Program-made: the position numbers and the translations under genes | Assembly: GCA_037039925.1 (NCBI GenBank) | Contig: JAXRKP010001178.1 | Coordinates: 46,001-110,000, forward strand | Direction: 5' to 3' | Origin: Doris montereyensis | Lineage: Eukaryota; Mollusca; Gastropoda; Nudibranchia; Dorididae | Length of the DNA: 64,000 bases | The notes under the pieces: model-generated | Databases searched by the model: none | Seen by the model: the letters and a program-made list of their open reading frames with translations, nothing else | Told to the model about the DNA's origin: nothing | Part shown: in pieces, positions 23,681 to 35,372 of the stretch | Layout of the letters: every line of letters starts with the position of its first letter | Position numbering within the stretch: position 1 is the first letter of the stretch

Positions 23681-25201
23681 TTTAGATAGGCAAAGGAGGG
23701 TCATATTAGATTCTTCATGTTTAAGTAGCTCTTGCACATCAGACCACTTTGCAATTACTTCCTCATTGTTATCGGGATTCAAGAATATAAGTGTCCTTGT
23801 CTTCTCCAGGATGAAATTATTTCTAATATTTTTGAAGATATGGATCGGATCGTAAAGGAGAAAAATTGGTTTTCTGGGGTTTGCAGGGTTTCTCACAATC
23901 CAAGGGAATGACTGTTGAAAGAGTTAAACAATGAAAAAAACTTTTGGTTTACTTTGTTGTCATTAATAATGGAAATGATGCTTGCACCACAATCCTCCAT
24001 AAGCAGAATTACATCAATGACACAGTCGTACATAAATACGGCGGTCAGTTTGTGAACAGGGATCGGCTTAGCAATAAATTTCTTCCTAGAATGGCAACTT
24101 TTTATCATAATACTAAGAAGAGTCTTCGCCCGTTCTTTGGGGTCATCCTCAGATAAACCAAAAATTTGGCCACCAGAGTAAGTTATACCTGTTTTTACAT
24201 ACACTTCATCTACAATTAAGGTACACATCCTGTCACGTTCCTCCATATTGTTGAAGATGTTGGTAAACAGATTATCATCAGCAGTATTCTTCGCAATTTG
24301 AGTGATTCGCCGAAGTGTTGTCCAGTGAAGGCAGAATGATATGTTTGAGAAGCTCAACATACAAACAACGAGAACGAACAAACCAAGAAAAAGCCAGGGT
24401 TAAGTCTTTAATAGTGTATATTTGTGAATTACGGGGCACATTTCCGAGCTGAATCTGTTTTTCGACAAATGTTACTTCCGAATCTTCATTACTCTCGTAT
24501 TGTCCTGTTGTTGTTTTACCAGTGTAAAAATGTAACACCACTTCAAGTTGATCCCAAGATGTCACATTTTGTTTCCGAAAGTTAGGGTGTTTAATCATTT
24601 TCAAACCTCTAAAGCCTTCAAATCCAATAATAACATTTTCTTCCTCATTCTCAGTTATACTGAAATAAATAGAAAAACTATGAACACAACCATCTCTTTC
24701 ATCACTTAATAATGTTTGCTCCATTTTGTCATGACTGGATCCAGCAATTCCATATGACTTTAAAGTCTTTTGTAAGAGTTTTCTCTCAATGTTCTAGCAT
24801 GGAATGAGTTCCTCTCTCTAAACATATCCAAAGGATCTTGCTCGGGTACTCGTCGAGCTGCACTCTTTGGCTTTCTTTGTTGAGCGTTGAGTGACATGGT
24901 ATGCGGTTGGTATGTTTGATTTATTTATGTCACCAAAATTTATTGAAGGGGGTACTGCAGGGACATAGTATCTTCCTTTGATAATCTTAGGTACGTCAGA
25001 AGGCCAATGACGGGCACACACTCCAACATATTTTGTTGGTGTTACTTTGTTGGGTAATGATGCAATCCATTTACGACATTCATCAGGATCATTTGGAAAT
25101 CCATACACTATGATATGTTCATGGCCTTGTGTTTTTTGACCAACATAACCAGTCTTACAGTTTATGACCGTGCATTTTCGTCCCCTACATTTGAGTAACA
25201 A
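23681..25201 (-). pseudogene. THAP/P-type transposase, truncated copy (P4A)
   Basis: ATG at 25201 (MLLKCRGRKCTVINCKTGY) starts a THAP finger: CTVIN-C, CRKWIASLP, VGVCARHWPSDVP and a terminal VPPSINF. Next are DERDGCVHSFSIYFS, DQLEVVLHFYTGKTTTGQ, a hydrophobic segment SWFVRSRCLYVELLKHIILP, CTLIVDEVYVKTGITYSGGQ (first catalytic Asp), IISIINDNKVNQKFF (second Asp) and LLYDPIHIFKNIRNNF. Similarity to the copy at 30.0-32.65 kb stops abruptly at 23681, so about 370 C-terminal codons are missing. Several single-base differences from that copy shift frame. Confidence 0.85.
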
Positions 25202-26216
25202 AAGACAAAAATTGATAAATCTAGATCTCTCTAGATTTCTAGATCTAGATCTACAGATGATGTCTAGATCTAGATCTAGATCTACAGATGATTTCTAGAT
25301 CTAGATTAGATCTAAGACAAACTTTTTAGTGAGTGGTAATTTCCGTTTCCGCTTCCTCAATCCTTCACCTGTTTTTTTTTTTAAGAATTGCCAGATTGAC
25401 TTATGGTCTATTATGATGCCAACTGTTTAATTTGATTATATGAAATGATCAAACAGGAACTCATTTATTGTAGGCCCAAATTCAAAACCATGTAACAAGA
25501 AAATCAGTCATTTCTATGGAAATATTACAATATCACCATAGGAGGCCAAATGGAGGCCAAATTTTGGTCGGAGGCCAAACAAAAATAGTGGAGGCCAAAG
25601 GCTTCTCCAGGAGGCCAAATTTCTGGAATTTGGCCTCCAGGAGGCCAAAGTGGCAACTGGATTTAAAAATCTGCCAAATACCACAAAATCTGCCAAACCG
25701 TACTATTTATAGTACCCCTTTGAAAACTCATCAGTTTTGTTAAACAAAAATTCGCAAGGCAGATGTCATACTTTTTTTTTTCATTTCCCAAGTTCAAAAA
25801 AATCACTAATACATAAAATTGCCATGGAAAACGTGGAGTAGACCTATACATGATATAAATAATAATGTAGCAAAAATCTTACCTGACTGCAGTGATGATC
25901 CGGATGAGGAGCTGAAGCAATCCAATCTACGTCCACATAATGAGGTGATACTGTATATATCTATTGTTGTAGTGTCAATTGCATGTAGGCCTACAAGTAA
26001 TTCCAACTCAAAGTCCAAGTTTGTGAGGGCATCAGATACACAAAGGTACTCATTTAAGTAAAAACGCATGTGAAACAGGAACGTAAAGTGAAATCAACGG
26101 TGAATTAATGTACATAATATGTAGTTGTGCAAGTTTTATGCACATACAGTTGAAACTAAATAAATTGATTCGATGGTCAAGTCTTAAGATCCATCTGAGA
26201 GAGAAAGGCTGGTTTC
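25202..26216. other. Interval with AGATCT repeats and GGAGGCCAAA words, no gene
   Basis: 25219-25317 is TCTAGATC-rich. 25540-25660 has six GGAGGCCAAA repeats and a nearby TCTGCCAAA pair; similar TCTGCCAAA words recur at 29230-29330 on the far side of the hAT relic. No coding signal. Confidence 0.5.
25219..25317. repeat. TCTAGATC-type simple repeat at the upstream edge of P4A
   Basis: AGATCTAGATCT words with CTACAGATGAT interruptions. The same block flanks P4B at 32668-32769, so it was copied with the element. Confidence 0.9.
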
Positions 26217-28830
26217 TTACAAACACTGCTCGAGATCTGCATCATTGGATGCAGAAGTCTCAGCTTCACTGCTTTCACCCAGGCACACAGTGTTACTGTT
26301 AGCTGCATATAGAATATCACTGGTACACAGCTCCAACATCTGCCTGGTCACGGTGAAATCGTTGCAGCACTTTCCCTGGTTGAAGACATGCGATTTTATA
26401 CGGATGATAGCATCGAGGAAGCCACACCCAGTTTCTTTCTTGGTTTTGTTTTGTAGAGGTAACAAGAGAGAACATTCTTTCGACTCCAGCGTTGCCTGCA
26501 GGAGTGAGAAGGCAAGTGAGGGCATATTCTGCAAGCTCTTTCATTGGAGTTTTCCTGATGCCTTCCCAAAATTGAAGTGTCTCCTTGGGAACTGATGACT
26601 CCTTGAAGACAAGCTCAGATGACCAATCGACTAGAACAATTCTTCTGTATTGCTCTTCTATTTTGCTCACCTTTTTTCCCGAAGAGATGAGGGAAAGGCA
26701 AATCCTCAAACCGGGCCCTGTCCAGTTGGTTCAAGACTTTCAGAGGACTAAGAAGGCTTAGTCCAGCAAACACGTTCTCAGGGCTAGGCAGGCGCTCTTC
26801 AACTTGACGCACAGCTTCCACAAGCATCATATGACATCTTTCCTTCGTCGCTGCAACTCTTTTTGACTTCTGCTTCTTTCTTGTCTTCAGAAACTTCCGT
26901 CAAGTACTTTTCACACTCGGATACAAACTTGTACCCAAAGTCACAACTTGCAATATCCTTTTTCTCTCCTAGAGGATTGTACAGTCTGGAGCGCAAGCTC
27001 CTGTGGAATGTAATGAGCTCCTTGGACAACTCATAGAGATCTGCATTGCTCGATTGAAACTTTGCGTTGATGCATTCAAATTCCTGCACTACAGGGGTAG
27101 CAAAGTGAAAGAGCAGGAAGTTCATTCTGTCGTTCAGCATATCTTTTATCAACCGAGCCTTGTACTTCCTGTCACTTGGACTCTCCAGCTCAGCAATGTT
27201 GAAGTAGCATATCAGCTCCTCTCAGTTGACAAGAATGTTATACAAGACCTTTCCTCTCACTAACCACCTGGTTGCTGATGCTCTCATGAAAGGTGTTGGG
27301 TGGGATACGCCACCCTCTGATTCACTATTAGCATTCAGGGTGTCAAAGATTCGTTGAAAAGCATCCCGCCGAAGGCAACTGTAGGAAAACCAAGATGGCA
27401 CCTCTGTGAGCAAAAAACCAAGATTAGATGGTAGTTTTGCAAAAGCATGTTGCATGCACAAGGCCAGTGAGTGGCAAATGCACTTCATCTGTATGCAGTT
27501 GGGGGAAACATTCTTGATCCTTGTCCCACACTGTTCTTAACCCCTACCATGACGGATGCACCGTCGCTCGCAAAGCCTACGTAGTCCTTCAAACTCAAAC
27601 CAAAGGTCTCCAACTCATTCTTCATGGAATGGAAAAGTGTCTCAGCATTGGTTTCCAGTACCGGTACTAGGCCCAGAAAAGCGTCCACAACTCCTTTCTC
27701 GCTGTCCACATACCTAATAATGAGGCACAACAGTTTCTGGCATCCTACATCTGTTGACTCGTCCACAATTAGAGTGAACTTTTTCCCACCAGCTGCCTTC
27801 TTCAGTTCATCCTTCAATGCAGGTGAAAGAACATTCCTAATGATCGACGCACATTTGCTTCGATGTAATCGCAAATTGCCAAGTGTTCTGCCGGCTCCAC
27901 GTTGACGTATCCATTCTCCCAAATGGTCCACTGCTCTAATAGATGAGTGGCAAGCCACAAAAACAGCCAATTCAATTTCTGCTGCTTTTTGCTCAGTTGG
28001 GACAGTTTTCTTTTCCGCACGGGGTGTTCTGACTACATTGAGAAGGGCCGAAGTGTTCATTGCGGAAACCTTTTCTAAATGTTTCTTTGCCTTTTCATGG
28101 TCTTTAAGAACGCTGTGTCTGGGAGCAATGTCTGCATTGCAGTATCTGTGGTTGGGAGAAGAGATAGAAAGGAAGAATCTTACAAAAAGCAGTATGGCAA
28201 TACAGCTGTTTGTGTTGTCTGACAATAGCCTAGTGGTATGTTAATTCTCTAGATTGTAAGCGCTTTGGGTTTGAAAGAAGAAAAGCGCCATCAAATAAAT
28301 GCATTCTTTATCTTTGAAACGTAATGGAAATTCGCCCGATCATGACTACACTCTCCATACCTTAGTTAGTGTGTTTTCATTAACTCTTAACCCCCGGGGT
28401 ACCGGTAGACTACTTCATTTGCAGTACCAAAAACAAAGATAGAGACCATTGGAGGCAGCTTAGCGGCGTTAAAGGGTTTCAATGGGGGAGCAGGGCTGAA
28501 ATAAATAGCCTACTATGGCGAATATTCGTGTTACCAGTTTTACAAAGGGCGGGACAGACATTTATAACGACTCTAGATCTAAGGGCCTACAAAATTAACA
28601 TTTCTAAGACTCTCTCTCTCTCTCTCTATCTATCTATCCTCCCTCTCCCCCTCTCTCCTTCTAAATCTAGATCTATGTTGTGTGTATACTATTACTATTA
28701 GCATGTACACGTACCTGCAAGAGGCTCTGTCACTGCTACCAGGTGCTTTTTGTAGCCAAGGAAACTCTTCTTCCCATTTTTTTCAGAAATTTTCGTCCAC
28801 TATCATACGCTCCTTTCCACTTCGATGCCA
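26217..28830 (-). pseudogene. hAT-superfamily transposase relic with two exons
   Basis: Exon 1 starts with ATG at 28830 (MASKWKGAYDSGRKFLKK) and ends SDRASCR at a CAG|GTACGT donor (about 28717). Exon 2 begins after CCAACCACAG (about 28152) with YCNADIAPRHSVLKDHEKAK, completing a BED-like C2H2 finger across the junction. Then come FTLIVDESTDVGCQKLL (first catalytic Asp), VGFASDGASVMVG, and CHSLALCMQHAF. The C-terminal dimerisation block is ALTCLLTPAGNAGVERMFSL (about 26480). An extra A in an A7 run (28780-28786) shifts exon 1 out of frame, and further frame changes occur near 27535, 27230 and 26820. The closest style is the ZBED/KIAA1586-like hAT group. Confidence 0.85.
28229..28318 (+). mobile_element. 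3' end of a SINE (truncated)
   Basis: ATTGTAAGCGCTTTGGGTTT followed by GAAAAGCGCCATCAAATAAA and TGC is the conserved tail found on many invertebrate and fish SINEs, with AAGCGC inverted words and an ATAAATGC ending. Only about 90 bp remain. It lies within the hAT gene's intron. Confidence 0.6.
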
Positions 28831-28844
28831 TGATGCTTTCTTAC

Positions 28845-28940
28845 CACTAGATAGATGTACCCACTAGATAGATGTACCCACTAGATAGATGTACCCACTA
28901 GACAGATGTACCCACTAGATAGATGTACCCACTAGATCTA
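28845..28940. repeat. 17-bp tandem repeat, five copies
   Basis: Unit ACTAGATAGATGTACCC; one unit has a GACAG variant. It lies immediately upstream of the hAT relic's first exon. Confidence 0.9.
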
Positions 28941-29344
28941 GATTCTAGACCCTTCCCACGTGAGCTAGCAGAATAGGCCTGGACCTAGAAGTCAAAAAAA
29001 AGTCAATCGTGAAATTGAAAGTGAAACCACAAAAAAAGCGGATCTCGAAATAGCTGACTGAACTGGCTGGGCAGGAAATTGTCGGTGAACCTGCCACAAA
29101 ATCTGGTTAATCAAACCAAGTGATTAGACCTATTTTGTAGTTTTGGCACAATCAAATCATCAGACTGAATTAATTGAGACAATGTTAGTGCTGTAAAAGT
29201 AAAAGTGTTCATTCTTAGGCCTCGGAAAATAAAATCTGCCAAATATCTGCCAAACTGCCAAACCGTTTTTTTTTCTGCCAGACGACTTCAAATTCTGCCA
29301 AAAAAAGGACATTTGGCAGAAAATCTGCCAAATTGGCAACCCTG

Positions 29345-29370
29345 CCTGACAGCCGAGACGCTGATAGGCC
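29345..29370 (+). repeat. Left arm of a perfect 26-bp inverted repeat
   Basis: Begins CCTGACAGCCGAGACGCTGA and ends TAGGCC. Its exact reverse complement is at 33407-33432. The inner 11 bp also pair locally with 29377-29387 (GGCCTATCAGC). The two arms bracket the P4B transposase relic. Confidence 0.85.
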
Positions 29371-29671
29371 GACCGTGGCCTATCAGCGTGTTGGCTCAGT
29401 GTGGTGACACACGCATCGCACCTTGCTCTCTCTCACCCTCCTCCCCCCCCCCCCACCCCCGTTTGTTCCGCTTACTCGCTACGAATTAGAAGCAGAAAAT
29501 TCATTCAACGATGTAATACCAAGTAAGGTCTAGATGTAAGCTAATGATAATATTAATACATGTAATGCACTGAATAATAACAATAGTATTATTATAAGTA
29601 ATAGTAATAAGGCAAGATTACAGGAATTCATAACAAATGTATGTAGGACATAAGATAAAAAAAAATATAGA

Positions 29672-29807
<136 letters not shown>

Positions 29808-30018
29808 TAGTGATAAAAGAGTGAAAGACAAAACATATAATATGTATATATATAAAGAGGAGATCGTGGGGACAGAAAGAGGGGGAGGATTTTTAATCTT
29901 TGGTGTGAAGTAAGTAGTACTGTAAGTTTTGGTGTGTTTTTCATGATGGAATGTAATGTTTAGCACATTGAACTGATTTTAATTTTACTGTGTTGTGTTA
30001 AGTTTGAATTTTACTCAC

Positions 30019-32653
30019 TTAATGCCTTGGCACAGCTGTTGTAGTGTTTGAAAGTTTTGCTATCTTTCTTATCCCTCTCGCTGGTTCCGAACTGCAACGT
30101 CTGTTACTTTTGATGGTATTCCTGTTGATGATGCAATTGCAGAGTCTATGCAAAGCACGTGTGGTTACAGTGACATCAATGGAAAATAGTCCAGGAAAAG
30201 TGGCAAAAATGTTAGTAAGCCTTGAGCGACAATGTCCAGCATTTGAAGCCTCAATAAAGTTAACAGCGAGGAGAACAAGATGAAGAGGGCTATCACAGGG
30301 TCTTGATAATTTTCCTCTATTGATGTCATCAAAAAAGGCTGTCATTTCACTGGGCAAGGACGAGGTTCCTCGAAGTTCTGGATGTTTAAAAGCAACATAT
30401 CCAGCTAGCATGTATGCTGCCATCTCTTCGTCACTGCTTAATCTACCCTCCACACCCGAAGTTATCATATCATCTATGATATTTTGCTCTACTGGGGTTG
30501 TCGGGTTTGTGCATTTATCACAGAGATGAGTTGACAATTCTGTGTCTAGTTGTTCAGTGTTTTTTAACATTAACCTTGCGCGATCAATATTATGTGTAGC
30601 AAAAATATCCTGCACAGAAATGTGAAATGTGCTACCTGAAGCCATCCTGAAATAACCAAAGTGCCTTTCTAAATCATCTTGGTTGAAAATTCCAAGGCAC
30701 ACTTTATCAAATTTGAAGACTTCATTAGTATTGACAAGGTAATGTGCAAGACACAGTAAGCTTTCACAAGTCCACTGTATTGCACTTGATGTGTCCTTCG
30801 TCAATTGTTGACATCTCACTGCAGACTTTGGGCTCATGAATCGAGCAATTTTAATCCAGTTGGTCAAAATTGTAATGCCTCTGCGTCCAGATTCCGAATT
30901 GTCAAGAGCAACTCTGTCAGGGTCGTTGAGTCTTGTTGATGTAAATGTAGACTTGACATTCAATACCTTGAAAAGGCGAACAACCAGGAGAAGAGCTTTT
31001 GCTGTTGATTTCATAGAATCGGTAGAAATTGAAGAAGTCCTCAATGCAGCTGCTGTTTGTTCACAAAAAACATTGAGAGCAAGTTGTACTTTTTGTCGCT
31101 CAAGATTATTTGGGTATACAGATGCTCTGGTCAGTTTAGATAGGCAAAGGAGGGTCATATTAGATTCTTCATGTTTAAGTAGCTCTTGCACATCAGACCA
31201 CTTTGCAATTACTTCCTCATTGTTATCGGGATCCAAGAATATAAGTGTCTTTGTCTTCTCCAGGATGAAATTATTTCTAATATTTTTGAAGATATGGATC
31301 GGATCGTAAAGGAGAAAAATTGGTTTTCTGGGGTTTGCAGGGTTTCTCACAATCCAAGGGGAATGACTGTTGAAAGAGTTAAACAATGAAAAAACTTTTG
31401 GTTTACTTTGTTGTTGTCATTAATAATGGAAATGATGCTTGCACCACAATCCTCCATAAGCAGAATTACATCAATGACACAGTCGTACATAAATACGGCG
31501 GTCAGTTTGTGAACAGGGATCAGCTTAGCAATAAATTTCTTCCTAGAATGGCAACTTTTTATCATAATACTAAGAAGAGTCTTCGCCGGTTCTTTGGGGT
31601 CGTCCTCAGATAAACCAAAAATTTGGCCACCAGAGTAAGTTATACCTGTTTTTACATACACTTCATCTACAATTAAGGTACACATCCTATCACGTTCCTC
31701 CATATTGTTGAAGATGTTGGTAAACAGATTATTATCAGCAGTATTCTTCGCAATTTGAGTGATTCGCCGAAGTGTTGTCAGTGAAGGCAGAATGATATGT
31801 TTGCGAAGCTCAACATACAAACAACGAGAACGAACAAACCAAGAAAATGCCAGGTTAAGTCTTTAATAGTGTATATTTGTGAATTACGGGGCACATTTCC
31901 GAGCTGAATCTGTTTTTCGACAAATGTTACTTCCGAATCTTCATTACTCTCGTATTGTCCTGTTGTTGTTTTACCAGTGTAAAAATGTAACACCACTTCA
32001 AGTTGATCCCAAGATGTCACAGTTTGTTTCCGAAAGTTAGGGTGTTTAATCATTTTCAAACCTCTAAAGCCTTCAAATCCAATAATAACATTGTCTTCCT
32101 CATTCTCAGTTATACTGAAATAAATAGAAAAACTATGAACACAACCATCTCTTTCATCACTTAATAATGTTTGCTCCATTTTGTCATGACTGGATCCAGC
32201 AATTCCATATGACCTTAAAGTCTTTTGTAAGAGTTTTCTCAATGTTCTAGGATGGAATGAGTTCCTCTCTCTAAACATATCCAAAGGATCTTGCTCGAGT
32301 ACTCGTCGAGCTGCACTCTTTGCTTTCTTTGTTGAGCGTTGAGTGACATGGTATGCGGTTGGTATGTTTGATTTATTTATGTCACCAAAATTTATTGAAG
32401 GGGGTACTGCAGGGACATAGTATCTTCCTTTGATAATCTTAGGTACATCAGAAGGCCAATGACGGGCACACACTCCAACATATTTTGTTGGTGTTACTTT
32501 GTTGGGTAATGATGCAATCCATTTACGACATTCATCAGGATCATTTAGAAATCCATACACTATGATATGTTCATGGCCTTGTGTTTTTTGACTAACATAA
32601 CCAGTCTTACAGTTTATGACCGTGCACTTTCGTCCCCTACATTTGAGTAACAA
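30019..32653 (-). pseudogene. THAP/P-type transposase, longer copy (P4B)
   Basis: ATG at 32653 opens 291 residues: THAP finger (CTVINC near residues 10-15, VCARHW near 62-67), then the conserved region ending YTIKDLTWHF. A one-base change shifts to 31820-31347, which carries LHRRITQ-like sequence, CTLIVDEVYVKTGITYSGGQ (first Asp) and IINDNNKVNQKFF (second Asp). Another shift gives a 455-residue frame (31386-30019) with LLYDPIHIFKNIRNNF, RQKVQLALNVFCEQTAAAL, FNQDDLERHFGYFR (candidate last acid) and the C-terminal AYMLAGYVAFKHPEL. All domains are present, so this is the most complete P-type copy in the window, interrupted by only two or three small frame changes. It could be recent, or the changes could be assembly errors. 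Confidence 0.85.
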
Positions 32654-32667
32654 AAGACAAAAATTGA

Positions 32668-32900
32668 TAAATCTAGATCTCTTTAGATTTCTAGATCTAG
32701 ATCTACAAATGATGTCTAGATCTAGATCTAGATCTACAGATGATTTCTAGATCTAGATTAGATCTAAGATCTAGATATAAATCATCTACATCTAGATCTA
32801 GATCTAGATCTAAATTTTATCTAATCTAGATCTAGATCTAGATTCTAGATCTATAGATCTAATCTAGATTCTAGAATTCTAGGTCTCGAGTACAGGAGAG
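32668..32900. repeat. TCTAGATC-type simple repeat
   Basis: Long run of overlapping CTAGATCTAGAT words. The first 100 bp are shared with the P4A flank; the rest is unique to this locus. Confidence 0.9.
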
Positions 32901-33406
32901 TAAATCTATAGATCTAGTGATGTTATAGCTTCTTCTTAAATTCTTACGACCTCAAAAAGAACTCACATGTCTTCAAGGAACAATTAACACATTATCACAA
33001 AATATAATAATTAGATGAACAATTGAAATAACAAACTTGAGAGAGATGATCAAACAATAACAGATTCAAAAGGATTCCCAGATAATTTTGTCCCAACATG
33101 CCAAATTATTTATGAAAAGAAGCCACTATTGACGATCAGAGTTAAACTATATTTGCCTGGTCAAGAGTCTTTATCCTACTTTTTAATTATTTATGAAAAG
33201 AAGTGAATTTTCAAAAAAATTCTGAATCATGTGTAAACAGAAATAACATTTACGCCAAATAAATTGACTGAAAACCAATTTAGCCAATTTAGCCTTTTGA
33301 GACCAAACTGGTAATCCAGATCATCTCACTTTCGTCTAGGGTAAACACACACACACACACACACAATACACACACACACGCCATACATGACTCGCTATGA
33401 TGCACT

Positions 33407-33432
33407 GGCCTATCAGCGTCTCGGCTGTCAGG
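33407..33432 (-). repeat. Right arm of the 26-bp inverted repeat
   Basis: Starts GGCCTATCAGCGTCTCGGCT; exact reverse complement of 29345-29370. Sequence inside and outside the arms is not clearly alike, and no target duplication was found. Confidence 0.85.
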
Positions 33433-33632
33433 TCGGCCGCTAGTCCTCTATGAGATGTTACTGGTATAGGTAGTTCCAGTGTCTAGCCTTTGGAGGAAGA
33501 ATAGGGAGAGAGCCGATCGTTCTTTGTGTGTGCTACAAACTTGAAGCCAGTGGGCGGAGCTTATGGCCATCTTGCTACACCCAACTTTCGTTGCCGTCGT
33601 GTACTGTAAACAACACTGAAACAAAACTCTAT

Positions 33633-33733
33633 GTCTGTCTATCTGTGTGTGTGTGTGTGTCTGCCTCTCTCTCTCTCTCTCTCTCTCTTCTTTCTCTTCT
33701 TTCTTCTCTCTCTCTCTCTTTCTTCTTTCTTCT

Positions 33734-33787
<54 letters not shown>

Positions 33788-33791
33788 TATC
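33633..33791. repeat. (GT)n then (CT)n microsatellite
   Basis: Short GT run followed by CT-rich sequence with TTCTTTCTTC interruptions and CTAT variants at the right edge. Confidence 0.97.
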
Positions 33792-34169
33792 TCGATGTAG
33801 ATTGGACAATCAAAATCATAAATGCATTTTTACAAATTTACAGATACATTTTTATTATTTTTATTTCAAGAAAATAGTGCTAAGCCCTTGAGAGCCTTTG
33901 ACAGACTTAAGAATTTTAAACAAAGAGGAATAGCAGCTAATTAATTTAAATGCATGCATACAGTATACACGTTAATAAAACATTTGAATTACAGTGACAA
34001 ATGTTAGACTGGCTGTGAACATGAGCCTTGATTTATGATTTGGTGATAATGGATGAACCAAGATAGAGACAGCTTCCGAACTATATGTAGATGTCTAGAA
34101 TTTAGTGGTCAAAGTCAAAAGCAGATATAAAATATCTTAAAAGTAATTATGTAGCCCTAGCTTACATTG

Positions 34170-34690
34170 TCATTGACCTGAAAATAGAATTAGTTGGCTG
34201 AGAGTTTGACATTTTAATTTTTCTTTTAACTTGGCATTGAATATCTTTCTTGCATATGAATACCTCACTTGAAGATATTTTTCATCTACTGCCTTTAACA
34301 ACAGAATAACATGATTATGGAAACATTCTTGGTCAAGCTTATGGGAAGTATACAAAGTGGAAAAAATAGATTTACTGAGGAAAGACTTCATTATACTTTG
34401 TAAGAGTTTGGAACAGGTAATATTACACAATCTTCCACCATCACTTGAAGCAACATATTTTCTAAAAATGTTTCTCACAAGTAAGACAAATTTCAATGAC
34501 AATGACATCTTTTCTCTTTAACAAATCTGATACTCCACCACTACATTTTTCTAAAATTTTCTATACCATTGGAACTAATCATATTTTTATTTTTTATATC
34601 CACAACCATTTTTTTTAGATTAGCATTTCTTTTCACCAAACGACGTTTACATTGAGATGAGGTGTTTATCTTTTTCTATAAGACTGGACC
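34170..34690 (-). pseudogene. Internally deleted P-type transposase relic
   Basis: At 34680-34560 the minus strand encodes CKRRLVKRNANLKKMVVDIK then NKNMISSN, the coiled-coil style that normally sits between the THAP finger and RNase H core. From 34508 it jumps to the C-terminal part: VASSDGGRLCNITCSKLL, VDEKYLQVRYSYARKIFN, and a terminal LSQLILFSGQ. The catalytic core is missing. This looks like an internal-deletion derivative, a common P-element behaviour, though the coiled-coil and tail match rests on motif style only. Confidence 0.55.
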
Positions 34691-34848
34691 ATATCCTCAT
34701 TAATTTGTCATTTTCTTTTTAAAGACGCTTTCTGGACTGTCAAGATCAAAACTGTGCTTGGTCCCTGTTCATGTTCTTCAGTACATGTAATTATTTGGGG
34801 AATTGTTGGTGGGATTCTGTCAATAGGGTCTTTTCGGGGCTTCTGGAG

Positions 34849-34894
34849 GGAGAGAGAGAGAGAGGGGAGAGAGAGAGAGGGGAGAGGAGAGGGA

Positions 34895-34987
<93 letters not shown>

Positions 34988-34988
34988 G
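34849..34988. repeat. (GA)n microsatellite
   Basis: GA run with GGGGA variants at the left edge and a G9 run at the right. Confidence 0.98.
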
Positions 34989-35372
34989 GGGGGGGGGACA
35001 ACGTACTGGGTCAAGGCGGAAAGAAACAATCATATAATGTATGAATTCTCATAACTTAAGAAGTACTCACGTGTAAAATAAACTGACTTAATCCATCTTG
35101 TTCCTTGTGGTAATACCCAATAGGTGCATCACAAAATATTTTCCATCTGCATTTTTGGGCGTGAGATTGACACAATGAAGTGGCTGCATTACAAATATTA
35201 TGATGATTGTGTTGGCGATTGTGGTGATGATGGGCACAGCAAAAGGAAATATTTATACTTACACTAGATAGCAGAAAATTATTATTTCTTACAATCGACA
35301 GCAAATTTGGGTAAACACATTCAAATACGTTTTGTGAACGTTTTCATCTTTCGTCCGTCAAACTTTGGAATA

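Larger units (their letters stand above)
32901..34169. other. Non-coding interval with microsatellites
   Basis: Includes an (AC)n run (33343-33380), the right arm of the 26-bp inverted repeat (33407-33432), and a (GT)n/(CT)n array (33633-33791). No gene is seen. Confidence 0.5.
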
